Shown here: positions 1 through 9,589 of the stretch, piece after piece | Position numbering within the stretch: the stretch's first letter is position 1 | Layout of the letters: the number at the start of each line of letters is the position of its first letter | From: Candidatus Anammoximicrobium sp. | GTDB taxonomy: Bacteria; Planctomycetota; Planctomycetia; Pirellulales; Pirellulaceae | DNA: 64,000 nucleotides | Direction: 5' to 3' | Assembly: GCA_012515235.1 (NCBI GenBank) | Contig: JAAYYU010000191.1 | Span: 30,397-94,396, forward strand | Program-made: the position numbers and the translations under genes | The notes under the pieces: model-generated | The model's database searches: none | What the model was told of the DNA's origin: nothing | The model's input: the letters and a program-made list of their open reading frames with translations, nothing else

Positions 1-3000
1 GCGGAGCGAACTGATCGAGCGGGCCACCACCTGGCCGTCGCTGTCCAGCAGTTCGATGATCGGATCGAAGGCCATCGTGGTCCGGTCCAGGTCGATCCAG
101 ACCTCGGTGTTGGGGATCGCCTTGAAACTGTAGACGTCCAGGTCCTCGCTGTCGGTCAGGAACCCCTTGACGGTGAAGCCCAGCCGCAGATTCTCGTCGC
201 TGGCGTGCTCCCGCGGTCCCAGGATGCCCAGCAGTTGGGCTTCGTCCGGCGACCCGTTCGGGCCGGGCGAATTGACGTCGCGGGCTTCCGACTCGTACAG
301 CGTCTCCACGTTGCGGTCGTGGCTATAGCGATCCAGCCGGATGCTGGTCCAGTCGCCGGCCTGAGCGGTGCTGAACGAGCCGTCGTTGTTGGTGTCCCCC
401 TGCGGATTCCCGTCCGGCCGCGTGCCGGCGGCGTAGCGGTCGTCGCGGAACGAGGTCAGCACGACCGGCGAGCCGGGCTGGCCCAGGATCTGAATGATGC
501 CGCCGATGCGGTCCTCCGTCTCATGGGGAACGCCCGTCGCCACGAAGCCCGCGTTGCCCAACAGCTTGACCACCAGGCTCTCGGTCGGACTGCTGGCCAG
601 CATCAGGCCGCCGTAGCTGTGGAAGTCCGACACGTACACCGTGCTGAACAACACGTGGACGATGTCGGTGTCGTCCCAGACGCTTTGCGTGGTCAACGTC
701 TGGCCGCGGACCACCATGCCGTTGATTTCGTTGTCGTCCAGTTGGTTGTGGAGGATCAGCGGGCCTTGGTTGTCGCGGTAGCCGTCGAGGCGATCGAGCA
801 GGCCCGTCGAACGCCCGGTGTCGCGTTTGTAGACGTAATTCAGCGCGTTCACGTTGATGTTGATCGCCGGCGTGGCCAAGGCGGTATTGGGCTGACGCGT
901 GTTCGGATTGTCGTCCGGGTTGTTGCGGAAGACATTGCTGTGGATGACCGGCTGCGCTTGCCGGACGAAAATCACGCCCGGCGAGTTGAACCCGCGTCCG
1001 AAGCGGTCGGTTTCGCCCTGTCCGCCCTGCCCGCGGCTGTTGAACTCGAACACCGAGTTGGCGATGCGGGCTTCGGCTTCGTCGTGGATTTCCACCACGT
1101 TGAACGCCGTAAAGGTGCCTTCCACGCGAGTCACGCCTCCGCCGTAGGCCAGGACCGCGTGGTCGATGCTCAAATTGGCCAGTTGCGCTGCGTAAATGCC
1201 GCCCCAATCGCCGGCCACGGGATCGTTCGACGAGCCGGAGATGACCGCCCCGTCGTTGCCCGTGTCGAATGTGCCGCCGGCGCCGTAGCGGTCGTCGGCG
1301 ATCGAGGTAAAGATGATCTCCCGGCCGTCGTCGCCCTCGGCGATCAGCTGCGCGCCCATTTCCACTTCGAAACGCGCCCCGTCCAGTTTGACCACGATCG
1401 ACGGATCGATGGACAGCCGGCCCTCCGGCCGGCCCAGCATGATCGAGGCCTCGAGCACGGCGTTCGGATCCGTTGTGCCGTCGTCCACGAACTGCGTCGA
1501 ACTGGCATCGATCTGGGCCACCAGCCGATAGGGACCCGTCCCCGTGTCTGTGCTGCGGTAAATGCGGCGGCCGACATAGTTCTCCGAAGCCTGGGGCACG
1601 GGCAGCCTTTCCAGCAACACCGATCCGTGTCCGGGCAGCGCAAATTCGGTCGGATTGCCGTCCAACACGACGCTCGCCGACACGTCCGAGGCCCGCGATT
1701 CCTTGCCCACCGCGTCGACATACGTGATGCGATAGTTGTACGTTCCCGGCTCCAGGGTGCCGTCCAACTGAGGCGACAGCGCGACGCCCCCAATCGGCGG
1801 CTCGTGCAGGAGCATCCCGTCCCGCTTCGCGCCGCTGTCCACGAACACGGTGTCCTGCCGGTTCAGTTGGGCGACGAACACGAAGGGCCCGTCGTTCTCG
1901 CTGCGGTACAGGCGGCGAGCCACGTAGGAATCCGCCGCGGAAGGCAGCTGGGCAAGCCGCACCGACCGCTGCTGGGCGACGAAATTCGCCGACGTGATCG
2001 TCGTGGTGACTCCCGGCGAGGCCGGACTTTCGTAGCCGAACCGGTCGACATACGTCAGCTTGTAGGTGTACTTGACGTCCGTTCCGACGCTGCCGAGCGA
2101 GCCTCCGGTGGCGCTCGGGTCCTTGTGCGCCGCGGCCATGACCAAGACCACCGGCGGCGCCGTCAGACGTTCCATCGACCCGCCAGGCTGGGCGGCAATG
2201 GCCAGGTTTTCGCTCATCACGTGGACGATGTCCGTGTCGTCCCAGCGGCCGGACACGTTCAGCTTTTGGACCGTGCTGCCCGCCTCCGTGCCGACCCGCA
2301 CGAACAGGCCGTTGACCGAATTGTCGATCAGGCGGTTGTGGTGGACCTCCGGACCGATCCGCGAGTAGTCGGAAGTAAAGGCAATCCGCTGGTCGCGGGG
2401 GGCGTGGAAATTGGACTCTTCAAAGCTGTCCGGGCTGGCGGACATCGACGCATCGGCGCTCTGCGAGATCGTGTTGTAGGTCACCGTCGGCCGGGCGTCG
2501 GTCATGTGAATCGGGTTGAACACACGGGGGACGGAGTTGATCAGCACGCTGCCGCCGCCGTAGCGGATGTCGGCGTGATTGACGTAGTCCAGAAAGATGC
2601 CCTCGTTGGACCACTGGAAATAGCCCTGCGTGCGGTCCACGTCGCGGCGGAATTCGATGCCGCCCCAGTCGCCGTCCTGCGGCGAAGTGACGTAGGGATT
2701 GGTATCCAAGCCGATTTGCTGGTCGTTGTAAGACGTGAAGTACACGCTGCCAGGAGCCCACGCGCCGCTGGCGTCCTCCACGGCCTCGTCGTCGATGTCC
2801 AGGCCGCCGCTCCCGTTGCTGTCCGTCAGCAGGATCGGCGCGCCCAACACCTGCAACGACCCGCCGCTGCGCTCGATGCCCGCCGCACTGCTGCCCACGC
2901 CGATGCGGGCCCGCCGCATCTGGAACACGGCGCCCGCGTCCACCATGACGGTGACGCCCTTGGGGATCTCCATCGTCGAGCCGTCGGGCAACGGGCTTCC

Positions 3001-5934
3001 CAGACTGTTGAAACCGATCTGGTAGGCGGGATTGTCGCCCAGCGTCTCGATCTGGCCGTCCAGGCCCAGCGTGCCTTGAATTCGCACGATCTGGCCGGGC
3101 TTCGCCGCCGCCAACGCGGTTTGCAAATTGTTGTGCGGGGCCGTGATCGCTCCCGTCCCGCCGTTGGGAGCCGACTTGTCGACGAACAGCGTGTGCTCCG
3201 GCGTCTGGGTCCGGAACCAGAAATTGTAGACGCCTCCGGGAACCCCGTCCCCGTCGCCATCGATAAAGGTGGGCGTGTTGTTGGGATTGTCCTGATCGAA
3301 GATCGCCTCGTCGGCGTTCGGCCGGTAATTCAATCGCAATTCGTACTCGCCCTGCGTCGTGCCCCCAAATCCGGTATCCTCGATGATCGGATCGTACTCG
3401 TCGTTGCCGCTGGCACTGACTCCCACGTAGTACACGCCGGCGCCCAGTTCCAGTTCCAGATACGAGTCGCGCGCGAAGTAATTGTCGTTCCGGGCAATCA
3501 GCTCGCGCGACCCGTCCGCGTTCTCCCGCCACAGCGTGACGACGGTATCGAGGGAACTGGCCTGCAGTTGCCGTTCGGCCATCGTCTCGACCGTCAAACG
3601 GCCCAGCGCGTCCGGCCGGCCGGCAATCGTGGGGATCTCGAACCGGAACACGTCGATGTCCTTGCTCTCCGGGAAATACATGTGCCGCAGATGCAAGACG
3701 TCGTGGTCGCTGAGCACCGTGGGTTCGAGCCGGTTGTCGAAGTCCAGATCGTCGTCGCTGCCGCGGACTTCGTACCCTGGCGTGGCCCGATTCGCGTCGA
3801 TGTCGCCGACCGCCAGCCCCGGCAGGTCCAGGGCGCTGCCCAGGCCCAGATAGCCCGTGACGCCGCTCAAGGCCGAACGGAACCAGCCGCCGTTGAAACG
3901 GTCGTCCAGGTTGATGTCAAACACCAGCAGTGGCTGATTCGGGTTGAACGCCGCGCTGTCGCCGGAGGCGATGATCACGCCGTCGCGTTCCGTCTCCACC
4001 CACTCGATGCCGGTCAGGTCGTTCAGCACCTGCAGCACTTCCCGCGCCCGGCGCTTCTGAGTTTCCGTGATCAGGTTGAACGCCGACTGAGGATTCCCCT
4101 GCGAGTCGCGGATGAAGCCCATGTCCTGCCGGAAGTTGTACTCCATCCGCGTGATGCCGGAGTTTTTGTCGGCGCTGCCGTCCGGCAAGTGCGACGAGAC
4201 GGGCGATTCGCGATGTCCCAGATCGTCGTTGCCGCCGACCAGCACCATGCGATACACCTGGGGCTCGATGACCCCCTTGACAATCTGGTTCTGCTCGGTC
4301 AGCGTCCCCAGGTTCGTCGCCGTGTCATAGCTGGACCCCAGGCCCAACAGCGTGACCGGCATGTGCGGCACGCCGGTAATGACCGTCGCTCCCGCTCCCG
4401 GAACGCTTGTCGCCAGGCTGGCCCGCACCAGTTGGCCGGCCGCAAAGTGACTGTTGATCGCGTCCACCAGTTGCTGGGCCGTGCTGGGACTGTAGACGTT
4501 GCCGGCCGCGGCGTTGGTGTTCAAGTTGACCGTGATGACGTTGTCCAACACGCTCACCTTCGGCAATTCGTCCACCCCGTGGTCGCTTTCCAGCACCTCG
4601 ATCCGGACTGCCTGGCCCCACATCTCGCCCAGTCCCAAGAAGTCGACCGGAACGCCGCTGTACGCGCCTTGCCCCGTCGTCTGCGGCGTAACCAGGATGG
4701 GAACCGCAGGCGTGGGAGTCGGTGTTCCGACCGTCGCGGAGATTTCGTCGGTTCCAATCCGCAGACGAAACGTGCCGGCCGCGCCCAGCGGATTGACCAG
4801 CGTCGCCAGATCCGACGCAAAGGTCAGAATGGCCATGTCCTTGTCCGCACTGTACTGCACGTTGACCGGGTTGAAGACCCAGTCGTCCGTATTCTCCAGC
4901 GTGTCACTGGTGTAGATCAGCTGGTAGAATCTTGGATCCTCGGCGCTGGCCAAGTTCAAGTCGTCATTGTTGAAGTAGACCGCAATCTTGTCCCGCTCCT
5001 GAACCAGACTGCCGTCGGCCAACCGCACGACAGGCTGCGGAACGACGGAGACGATCTGAGGAGCCAAGTCCAATTCGAAAACGAGACTGGAATTCTGGCC
5101 GTCCTGGTAGACCTCGCCGTTGACGTTCTTCAACGGCGTCGCCCCCGTGCCGAAAATGTCAATCCGGTACACGTCGTCTTCCGGCTGACCCGCAAACCGG
5201 AAGATCACCTCGTTCAATGCCGGCTCGGCACTTACTCCGATGTAGCCGGGCAGGACGACCTTGTCGTTGGCCCCGGAAAGCACCAGCGTGCTGTTGGCCG
5301 TCGCCGTCGCGGCGATATTCACTGACCCCAATCCGCGCACGATCCGCGCGGAAATCAGATTGCTGGCCTCGGCGCTGTTCTGCAACGCATTGACCAGATC
5401 AAGCGCCGTCGTCTGGTTGTTCCTGTTCACGTTCAGGCTGACATTGATCGTCCGCCCGATGACGCTGATCCCCGGAAGGCCCGGCCCCCCAAAATCGCTC
5501 TTGGTGATCGACAGCGTAATGCCGTTTTGATCGTCGCCCAAGCGAACGGCCGAGAACTCGATCAGCACGCCTTCCAGACCCGTGCCAAAGTCGCTGGAGA
5601 CCTTCGCGGGCGCGAAGACACCGTCCAGATTGCTGCGCGTAATCTGGATGCCGCCCACAGCCGTGCCGCTGCCTAGCGACGTCGCGTCGATCACCTGAGT
5701 CTGATCGAATCGGAACGTCAGGTCGGACGGCGCAACATTGCGAATATCGCCCGTCTGCAGTAACGCGCCGTCATTGGGTTGGATGCCGATCAATTTGGCA
5801 CCCGCCAAGAGCTGACGCTCTTCCAGACGCTCTATCTGCATGTCGCGATGTGACTTGCGCTGCAAGGACGAGAGCAGTTCTCGCCGGTTCTTCCGTTTCT
5901 TGGACAGCAAACTACGCGATCGACGGATGGCCAT
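1..5934 (-). CDS. Giant secreted/surface protein (LEPR-xLL-type, PPC and beta-helix modules), 3' end beyond window
   Basis: The frame is open from the ATG at 5934 to the window edge (1978 codons visible), so the C-terminus is missing. The N-terminus is Arg/Lys-rich and carries LEERQLLA at residues 37-44, the motif that marks many planctomycete surface proteins. A pre-peptidase C-terminal-like (PPC) beta-sandwich is visible at about residues 755-865 and another begins at about 1910. Between them lie two large modules, each with a parallel-beta-helix-like stretch containing WDDTDIVHV (about residues 1228 and 1748); fibronectin-like blocks with YKLTYVD and YNYRITYVD lie at about residues 1290 and 1400. 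AAGGGG lies upstream of the ATG. A matrixin-like stretch at about 560-640 has no HExxH that I can see. The role is probably cell-surface adhesion or structure; substrate unknown. Confidence 0.88.
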   Translation of the reverse strand, partial: MAIRRSRSLLSKKRKNRRELLSSLQRKSHRDMQIERLEERQLLAGAKLIGIQPNDGALLQTGDIRNVAPSDLTFRFDQTQVIDATSLGSGTAVGGIQITRSNLDGVFAPAKVSSDFGTGLEGVLIEFSAVRLGDDQNGITLSITKSDFGGPGLPGISVIGRTINVSLNVNRNNQTTALDLVNALQNSAEASNLISARIVRGLGSVNIAATATANSTLVLSGANDKVVLPGYIGVSAEPALNEVIFRFAGQPEDDVYRIDIFGTGATPLKNVNGEVYQDGQNSSLVFELDLAPQIVSVVPQPVVRLADGSLVQERDKIAVYFNNDDLNLASAEDPRFYQLIYTSDTLENTDDWVFNPVNVQYSADKDMAILTFASDLATLVNPLGAAGTFRLRIGTDEISATVGTPTPTPAVPILVTPQTTGQGAYSGVPVDFLGLGEMWGQAVRIEVLESDHGVDELPKVSVLDNVITVNLNTNAAAGNVYSPSTAQQLVDAINSHFAAGQLVRASLATSVPGAGATVITGVPHMPVTLLGLGSSYDTATNLGTLTEQNQIVKGVIEPQVYRMVLVGGNDDLGHRESPVSSHLPDGSADKNSGITRMEYNFRQDMGFIRDSQGNPQSAFNLITETQKRRAREVLQVLNDLTGIEWVETERDGVIIASGDSAAFNPNQPLLVFDINLDDRFNGGWFRSALSGVTGYLGLGSALDLPGLAVGDIDANRATPGYEVRGSDDDLDFDNRLEPTVLSDHDVLHLRHMYFPESKDIDVFRFEIPTIAGRPDALGRLTVETMAERQLQASSLDTVVTLWRENADGSRELIARNDNYFARDSYLELELGAGVYYVGVSASGNDEYDPIIEDTGFGGTTQGEYELRLNYRPNADEAIFDQDNPNNTPTFIDGDGDGVPGGVYNFWFRTQTPEHTLFVDKSAPNGGTGAITAPHNNLQTALAAAKPGQIVRIQGTLGLDGQIETLGDNPAYQIGFNSLGSPLPDGSTMEIPKGVTVMVDAGAVFQMRRARIGVGSSAAGIERSGGSLQVLGAPILLTDSNGSGGLDIDDEAVEDASGAWAPGSVYFTSYNDQQIGLDTNPYVTSPQDGDWGGIEFRRDVDRTQGYFQWSNEGIFLDYVNHADIRYGGGSVLINSVPRVFNPIHMTDARPTVTYNTISQSADASMSASPDSFEESNFHAPRDQRIAFTSDYSRIGPEVHHNRLIDNSVNGLFVRVGTEAGSTVQKLNVSGRWDDTDIVHVMSENLAIAAQPGGSMERLTAPPVVLVMAAAHKDPSATGGSLGSVGTDVKYTYKLTYVDRFGYESPASPGVTTTITSANFVAQQRSVRLAQLPSAADSYVARRLYRSENDGPFVFVAQLNRQDTVFVDSGAKRDGMLLHEPPIGGVALSPQLDGTLEPGTYNYRITYVDAVGKESRASDVSASVVLDGNPTEFALPGHGSVLLERLPVPQASENYVGRRIYRSTDTGTGPYRLVAQIDASSTQFVDDGTTDPNAVLEASIMLGRPEGRLSIDPSIVVKLDGARFEVEMGAQLIAEGDDGREIIFTSIADDRYGAGGTFDTGNDGAVISGSSNDPVAGDWGGIYAAQLANLSIDHAVLAYGGGVTRVEGTFTAFNVVEIHDEAEARIANSVFEFNSRGQGGQGETDRFGRGFNSPGVIFVRQAQPVIHSNVFRNNPDDNPNTRQPNTALATPAININVNALNYVYKRDTGRSTGLLDRLDGYRDNQGPLILHNQLDDNEINGMVVRGQTLTTQSVWDDTDIVHVLFSTVYVSDFHSYGGLMLASSPTESLVVKLLGNAGFVATGVPHETEDRIGGIIQILGQPGSPVVLTSFRDDRYAAGTRPDGNPQGDTNNDGSFSTAQAGDWTSIRLDRYSHDRNVETLYESEARDVNSPGPNGSPDEAQLLGILGPREHASDENLRLGFTVKGFLTDSEDLDVYSFKAIPNTEVWIDLDRTTMAFDPIIELLDSDGQVVARSISSLR

Positions 5935-6601
5935 GAACCAACCCCTTGTGTGACCCGCTTGTTGAGGATCAAGTGTATTGCAACTGCTACCGACCGACGT
6001 ACTGACAGCGCAGTATGACGGCCCATAACAGCAGCATCGGCAGCTAGCGTTAAGTAAATATAGGCAATATAGAAAGACTGAATCGAGTCATTCGGCACGC
6101 ACGGCGCAATAAGCGGATTATAATTCCCGACTATTCCGGTTCAATTAACACGTAGCCTACTCCAGAGATAGCATTTTCTCGTTTCTGCCGTGTTTTCCGG
6201 GGTTAACGGTCGTGACGAGCTGCGGCACACCGCCAAACGCCCCGGCGAACCCCCGCGCAACTCACCCGCCTTTGACGCAAACCATGCCAAGTCGGTTCCC
6301 ATTCGCTCGGCTGGCACAGGACACTCGTAGCCGCTAGTCAAAAGAACGACTGGAACCGAAGCCCCCCCAGCCTTTTGTTGAGAGCCTCGATCGTAAGACT
6401 CCGAAATATTAGTTGCCGACCCGAATGCCCTGATTATCTAACAGCCTATCGAAAAACGGGGCTGGATACGAACTGCGCTGGAGAAACGCCTGTCCCGGAC
6501 AGAACCGCCTGTCTTGGCACGGCTCGGCCATCCGAGGATTGCTGATCACTCACGGAGGTCCACCCCCTGTGTCCTATCGTTGACCTTGGACCGCTCACTG
6601 A
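5935..6601. other. Intergenic region without a recognisable gene
   Basis: This 667-base spacer separates the giant surface-protein gene and the peptidase gene, both on the minus strand. The part next to 5934 must hold the promoter of the surface-protein gene, but I could not pick convincing -35/-10 boxes. Short open frames here have no recognisable domain. Base composition is less GC-rich around 6040-6120. Confidence 0.6.
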
Positions 6602-8860
6602 TCACTGCCCCTCCCCCGTCGGAAGGCTATCCGCCAGGTATCGCGTGAGCAGTTCGCGGAGATGGCGGGCCGTCTTGGGCCCTTCGCTGATCGAATGCGA
6701 GCGATTGGGGTAGGCCATCATGGTGAAGGGTTTGTTGAGACGGACGAGTTCGTTGATGAGCGATTCGGTGCCTTGATAGTGGCAATTGTCGTCGCCCGTG
6801 CCGTGAACGAGCAGCAGGTTGCCCTGCAGTTGATGCGCAAAGTTAATGGCGGAGCCTTGCAGGTAGGCGTCTGGATCGTCGCTCGGCAAGCCCATGTAAC
6901 GTTCTTCGTAAATCGTGTCGTAGAACCTTCGATTGGGGACCGGCGCAACGGCCACTGCGGTCTTGTACAGTTGCGGGTACTTGAAGATCGCGTGCAGGCT
7001 GGCCGATCCGCCGCCGCTCCAGCCCCAGATGCCCACGCGTTGCGGGTCGAGGTAGGGACGCGATGCCAGGGTCTTTTGCAGCGCAGCAGACTGATCCGCG
7101 GGCCCCAAAACGCCCAGTTTTCGGTGTACGGCTTTGCGCCACGCCCGGCCGCGCGGAGCCGGCGTACCGCGGTTGTCGAAGCTCATCACCACGTAACCTC
7201 GTTGAGCCAACATCAAATGCCACAACTGGTTACGTCCACCCCAACGATCGACCACGGTTTGTCCGGCAGGCCCGCCGTACACGTACACCAGCAGCGGATA
7301 CTGCTTGGCCGGATCAAAATCAGGCGGTTTCAAGCACCAGCCGTCCAGCCGTATGCCGTCGCCGATATCGACACGAAAGAACTCGGTAGCCGCTCTTTTC
7401 AACTCGCCGAATCGCTTGCGCAACGGACCGTTATCAGCCAGCACACGTTTGGTGGCATGCTGCGGCAGTTCGACCAATTCGACGACCGGCGGCGAATCGG
7501 CCGCGGAGCCCGTATGGATGGCGTAACGCCCGCTGGGTGAAATCTGGTAATCGTGCCAGCCCTTCTGCGCGGCGGGCGTGATCCGTTCGAGGTTGCTGCC
7601 GTCCAGACCGATTCGATACAGGTAACATTGCGTGGGATGATCCGGCGAGGCGAGAAAGTACAAGCCGTTTCGTGGTTCCTCGACGTGCAGCAACCGGATC
7701 ACGTCGAACTGGCCCGGTGTAGCGAGCTTCAGGTCCTGACCGTCACGAAAAGCAAGATAGAGGTGCCGCCAACCGTCGCGTTCGCTGATCCACGTGAAAC
7801 GCCGCCCCTCCGCGAGCCAATTCCATTCGTCGTTGACGTCAACCCACGCATCGTCCCGTTCGGTCAGAACCGTCGAGACTTGCCCCGTGCCCGGATCGGC
7901 CATCAGGACGAGATTGGCATTCTGGCGACGGTTCAACTGCTGCAAGACGAGGTGTTTCGAGTCGGGCGTCCAGCAGAGCCGAGCGAGGTAGTGTTCGCGC
8001 GGATCGCCGGGCGCGTTGATCCAGCGCGTTTCTCCACCGCCTGGGGCGACCACGCCTACGCGGCAAGCCGGGTTCTGCTGGCCGACCTTCGGATAAGCGA
8101 ATGCCGTCAGCCGTGGATATAGCCCGTCGGTGTTGTTGACCAGCGTGAATTCCGGCACGCCGCTGGTGTCGATCTGCCAATAGGCGATCTTTGTTCCATC
8201 CGGACTCCAGGCAAATCCATCCCGCAGCCCCAATTCCTCTTCGTACACCCAATCGAACGTGCCGTTGATGACGTGTTTGTTGCCGGTCGTCGTGAGGGCC
8301 GTGATTCGGCGGCTCACAAGGTCTTCGACGTACAGGTTGTTTTCGCGCACATAGGCCACATGGCGGGCGGTGGGCGACAGCTTGGCGAACATCAGCGTCG
8401 CCGGCTTGGCATCCCCGCCCAGCTTCCGCAATTCGTGGCTGGCCCGGTCCAGCAGCCAGTAATCGCCGCGCGTGTTTTTTCGCCAGACGCGTTTCGAGTT
8501 GGTGAAGATCAGGACCAGACTATCGTCCGCCGAAAACGCGTAGTCCTCGATCGCCAGCGGCCCCGGCTCGCCCGGCGGCACGAACCGCGCGGCCGGCACC
8601 AGCACTTTGGCCTGGCCCGACTGCACGTCGTGCAGCACGACATCTCGCCCGCTCGAAACTCCGCTGGACGGTTCTAAGGTCAGATATCCGGAACCGTCCT
8701 TCGCCCATCGGGCCGAGAAGGGCACGCCGGCGAACTCCCCCGAATCAAAAATCCGTTCGACCGTCAGCAGTGAACGGTCCTGAGCCTGGCCGGCCGGGAC
8801 ATGGCTGGCTAAAACCGTCACGACGAAAACAAAGAAACAGCGTGGTGCGACTCGACGCAT
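6602..8860 (-). CDS. Dipeptidyl peptidase IV-type serine peptidase (S9B), secreted
   Basis: This 752-residue protein probably removes N-terminal X-Pro or X-Ala dipeptides from peptides outside the cytoplasm. I start it at the ATG at 8860 because a signal peptide follows directly (hydrophobic run FFVFVVTVLASH, then AGQAQ). The N-terminal two thirds form the DPP IV beta-propeller with DWVYEEE at about 203-209, the double-Glu motif that binds the substrate amino terminus. The C-terminal alpha/beta-hydrolase domain has GWSGGG (nucleophile Ser at about 615), HGTGDDN (Asp at about 690) and the catalytic His in NRSHSIS (about 722). Length and motif order fit the family and nothing appears missing. 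It is divergent from the ArsR/cytochrome unit and seems functionally unrelated to it. Confidence 0.95.
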   Translation of the reverse strand: MRRVAPRCFFVFVVTVLASHVPAGQAQDRSLLTVERIFDSGEFAGVPFSARWAKDGSGYLTLEPSSGVSSGRDVVLHDVQSGQAKVLVPAARFVPPGEPGPLAIEDYAFSADDSLVLIFTNSKRVWRKNTRGDYWLLDRASHELRKLGGDAKPATLMFAKLSPTARHVAYVRENNLYVEDLVSRRITALTTTGNKHVINGTFDWVYEEELGLRDGFAWSPDGTKIAYWQIDTSGVPEFTLVNNTDGLYPRLTAFAYPKVGQQNPACRVGVVAPGGGETRWINAPGDPREHYLARLCWTPDSKHLVLQQLNRRQNANLVLMADPGTGQVSTVLTERDDAWVDVNDEWNWLAEGRRFTWISERDGWRHLYLAFRDGQDLKLATPGQFDVIRLLHVEEPRNGLYFLASPDHPTQCYLYRIGLDGSNLERITPAAQKGWHDYQISPSGRYAIHTGSAADSPPVVELVELPQHATKRVLADNGPLRKRFGELKRAATEFFRVDIGDGIRLDGWCLKPPDFDPAKQYPLLVYVYGGPAGQTVVDRWGGRNQLWHLMLAQRGYVVMSFDNRGTPAPRGRAWRKAVHRKLGVLGPADQSAALQKTLASRPYLDPQRVGIWGWSGGGSASLHAIFKYPQLYKTAVAVAPVPNRRFYDTIYEERYMGLPSDDPDAYLQGSAINFAHQLQGNLLLVHGTGDDNCHYQGTESLINELVRLNKPFTMMAYPNRSHSISEGPKTARHLRELLTRYLADSLPTGEGQ

Positions 8861-9109
8861 GGATGCCTCGGCACAATACTGGACAGCGTCCGGCCCCAGA
8901 GGAATTCTCAAGACGGATCGCTTTGGCCGGCATCCATCATAATCGCTGGCAGCCGGTGTCACCCCGGAAATCCGCTTGGTCCGTCGTGATTCGCGACAAC
9001 GGCTCGACGCTATCGTAGCGAGCAGCGCATGGCCCTCGTTGCGGGCGAAGAATGGGAAAACGTCTGCCGACCACCTGCCGCTGTTTCAGAGAAATTCGGC
9101 AACCTAAAC

Positions 9110-9141
9110 TTGCGTATCTTCTTAATTTCTTTATGATGCAA
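9110..9141 (+). promoter_or_regulatory. Candidate promoter with overlapping imperfect inverted repeat (ArsR autoregulation site)
   Basis: TTGCGT (9110-9115) and TATGAT (9132-9137) are 16 bases apart, a plausible sigma-70-like pair in an AT-rich patch. The half-sites TTGCGTATC (9110-9118) and GATGCAA (9135-9141) form an imperfect inverted repeat covering both boxes, as expected for an autorepressed ArsR gene. A strong ribosome-binding sequence (GAAGGAGAAG) precedes the ATG at 9176. The rest of the divergent spacer 8861-9175 shows nothing else clear. Prediction by eye only. Confidence 0.35.
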
Positions 9142-9175
9142 TAATGTTCGACTCCGAAGGAGAAGGTGACGGGGA

Positions 9176-9526
9176 ATGGCAGTACAGCTGAATACCGGGG
9201 AATGCCGCTTGCTTGCCGACTTTTTTACTCTGTTCGGCAATGGGACCCGTCTCCGGATTTTCTGTGCCCTGCAGGGTGGCCGGAAAACGGTGTCGGAGTT
9301 GGCTGAAGACGTCGGTGTCAGCCTGCAGAATGTGTCGCAGCATTTGCGGTTGATGCGTGAAAAAGGCGCGGTCGCCACGGAGAAAGAAGGCCAACACGTG
9401 TACTACTGGGTCGTCGACCAGCGGTTGATGCAAGGCACATGTCTGATTCGCGACGCGTTGTGGGATGCCACGCGGCGGCGATCCAGCGAGGTCCTGCGCG
9501 ACGCTGAGGCGGAACCGCGGCGATAG
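9176..9526 (+). CDS. ArsR/SmtB-family winged-helix regulator, possible thiol or persulfide sensor
   Basis: The 116-residue protein has the ArsR winged-helix core: TRLRIFCALQGG (helix 2), SELAEDVGVSLQNVSQHLRLM (helix-turn-helix) and GQHVYYWV (wing). Cysteines sit at residues 10, 30 and 89. Cys30 in the RIFCAL helix and Cys89 in the last helix occupy roughly the places of the two sensor cysteines of BigR/SqrR-type persulfide-responsive repressors. No ELCVCDL-type metal site is visible. It lies 63 bases upstream of the octaheme cytochrome gene on the same strand and ahead of two YeeE/YedE genes, so it probably controls that unit. Family assignment is firm; the ligand is inference. Confidence 0.9.
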   Translation: MAVQLNTGECRLLADFFTLFGNGTRLRIFCALQGGRKTVSELAEDVGVSLQNVSQHLRLMREKGAVATEKEGQHVYYWVVDQRLMQGTCLIRDALWDATRRRSSEVLRDAEAEPRR

Positions 9527-9589
9527 TCTTTCCAGTTGCGCGTAGCCGAGTTCGTGCGAATTTGGGGATTAAGAGGAAAAGGTGCAGCG

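Noticed and set aside
205-5325. Plus-strand open frame of 1706 codons
   Set aside because: It is antisense to the giant surface-protein gene. Its translation is Arg/Val/His/Asp-rich without domains, while the minus strand gives a coherent LEPR-xLL, PPC and beta-helix protein. The long open frame is a by-product of GC-rich codon use.
5832-6098. Minus-strand 88-codon frame overlapping the surface-protein start
   Set aside because: It overlaps the N-terminus of the surface protein in another frame and shows no domain, signal peptide or ribosome-binding site.
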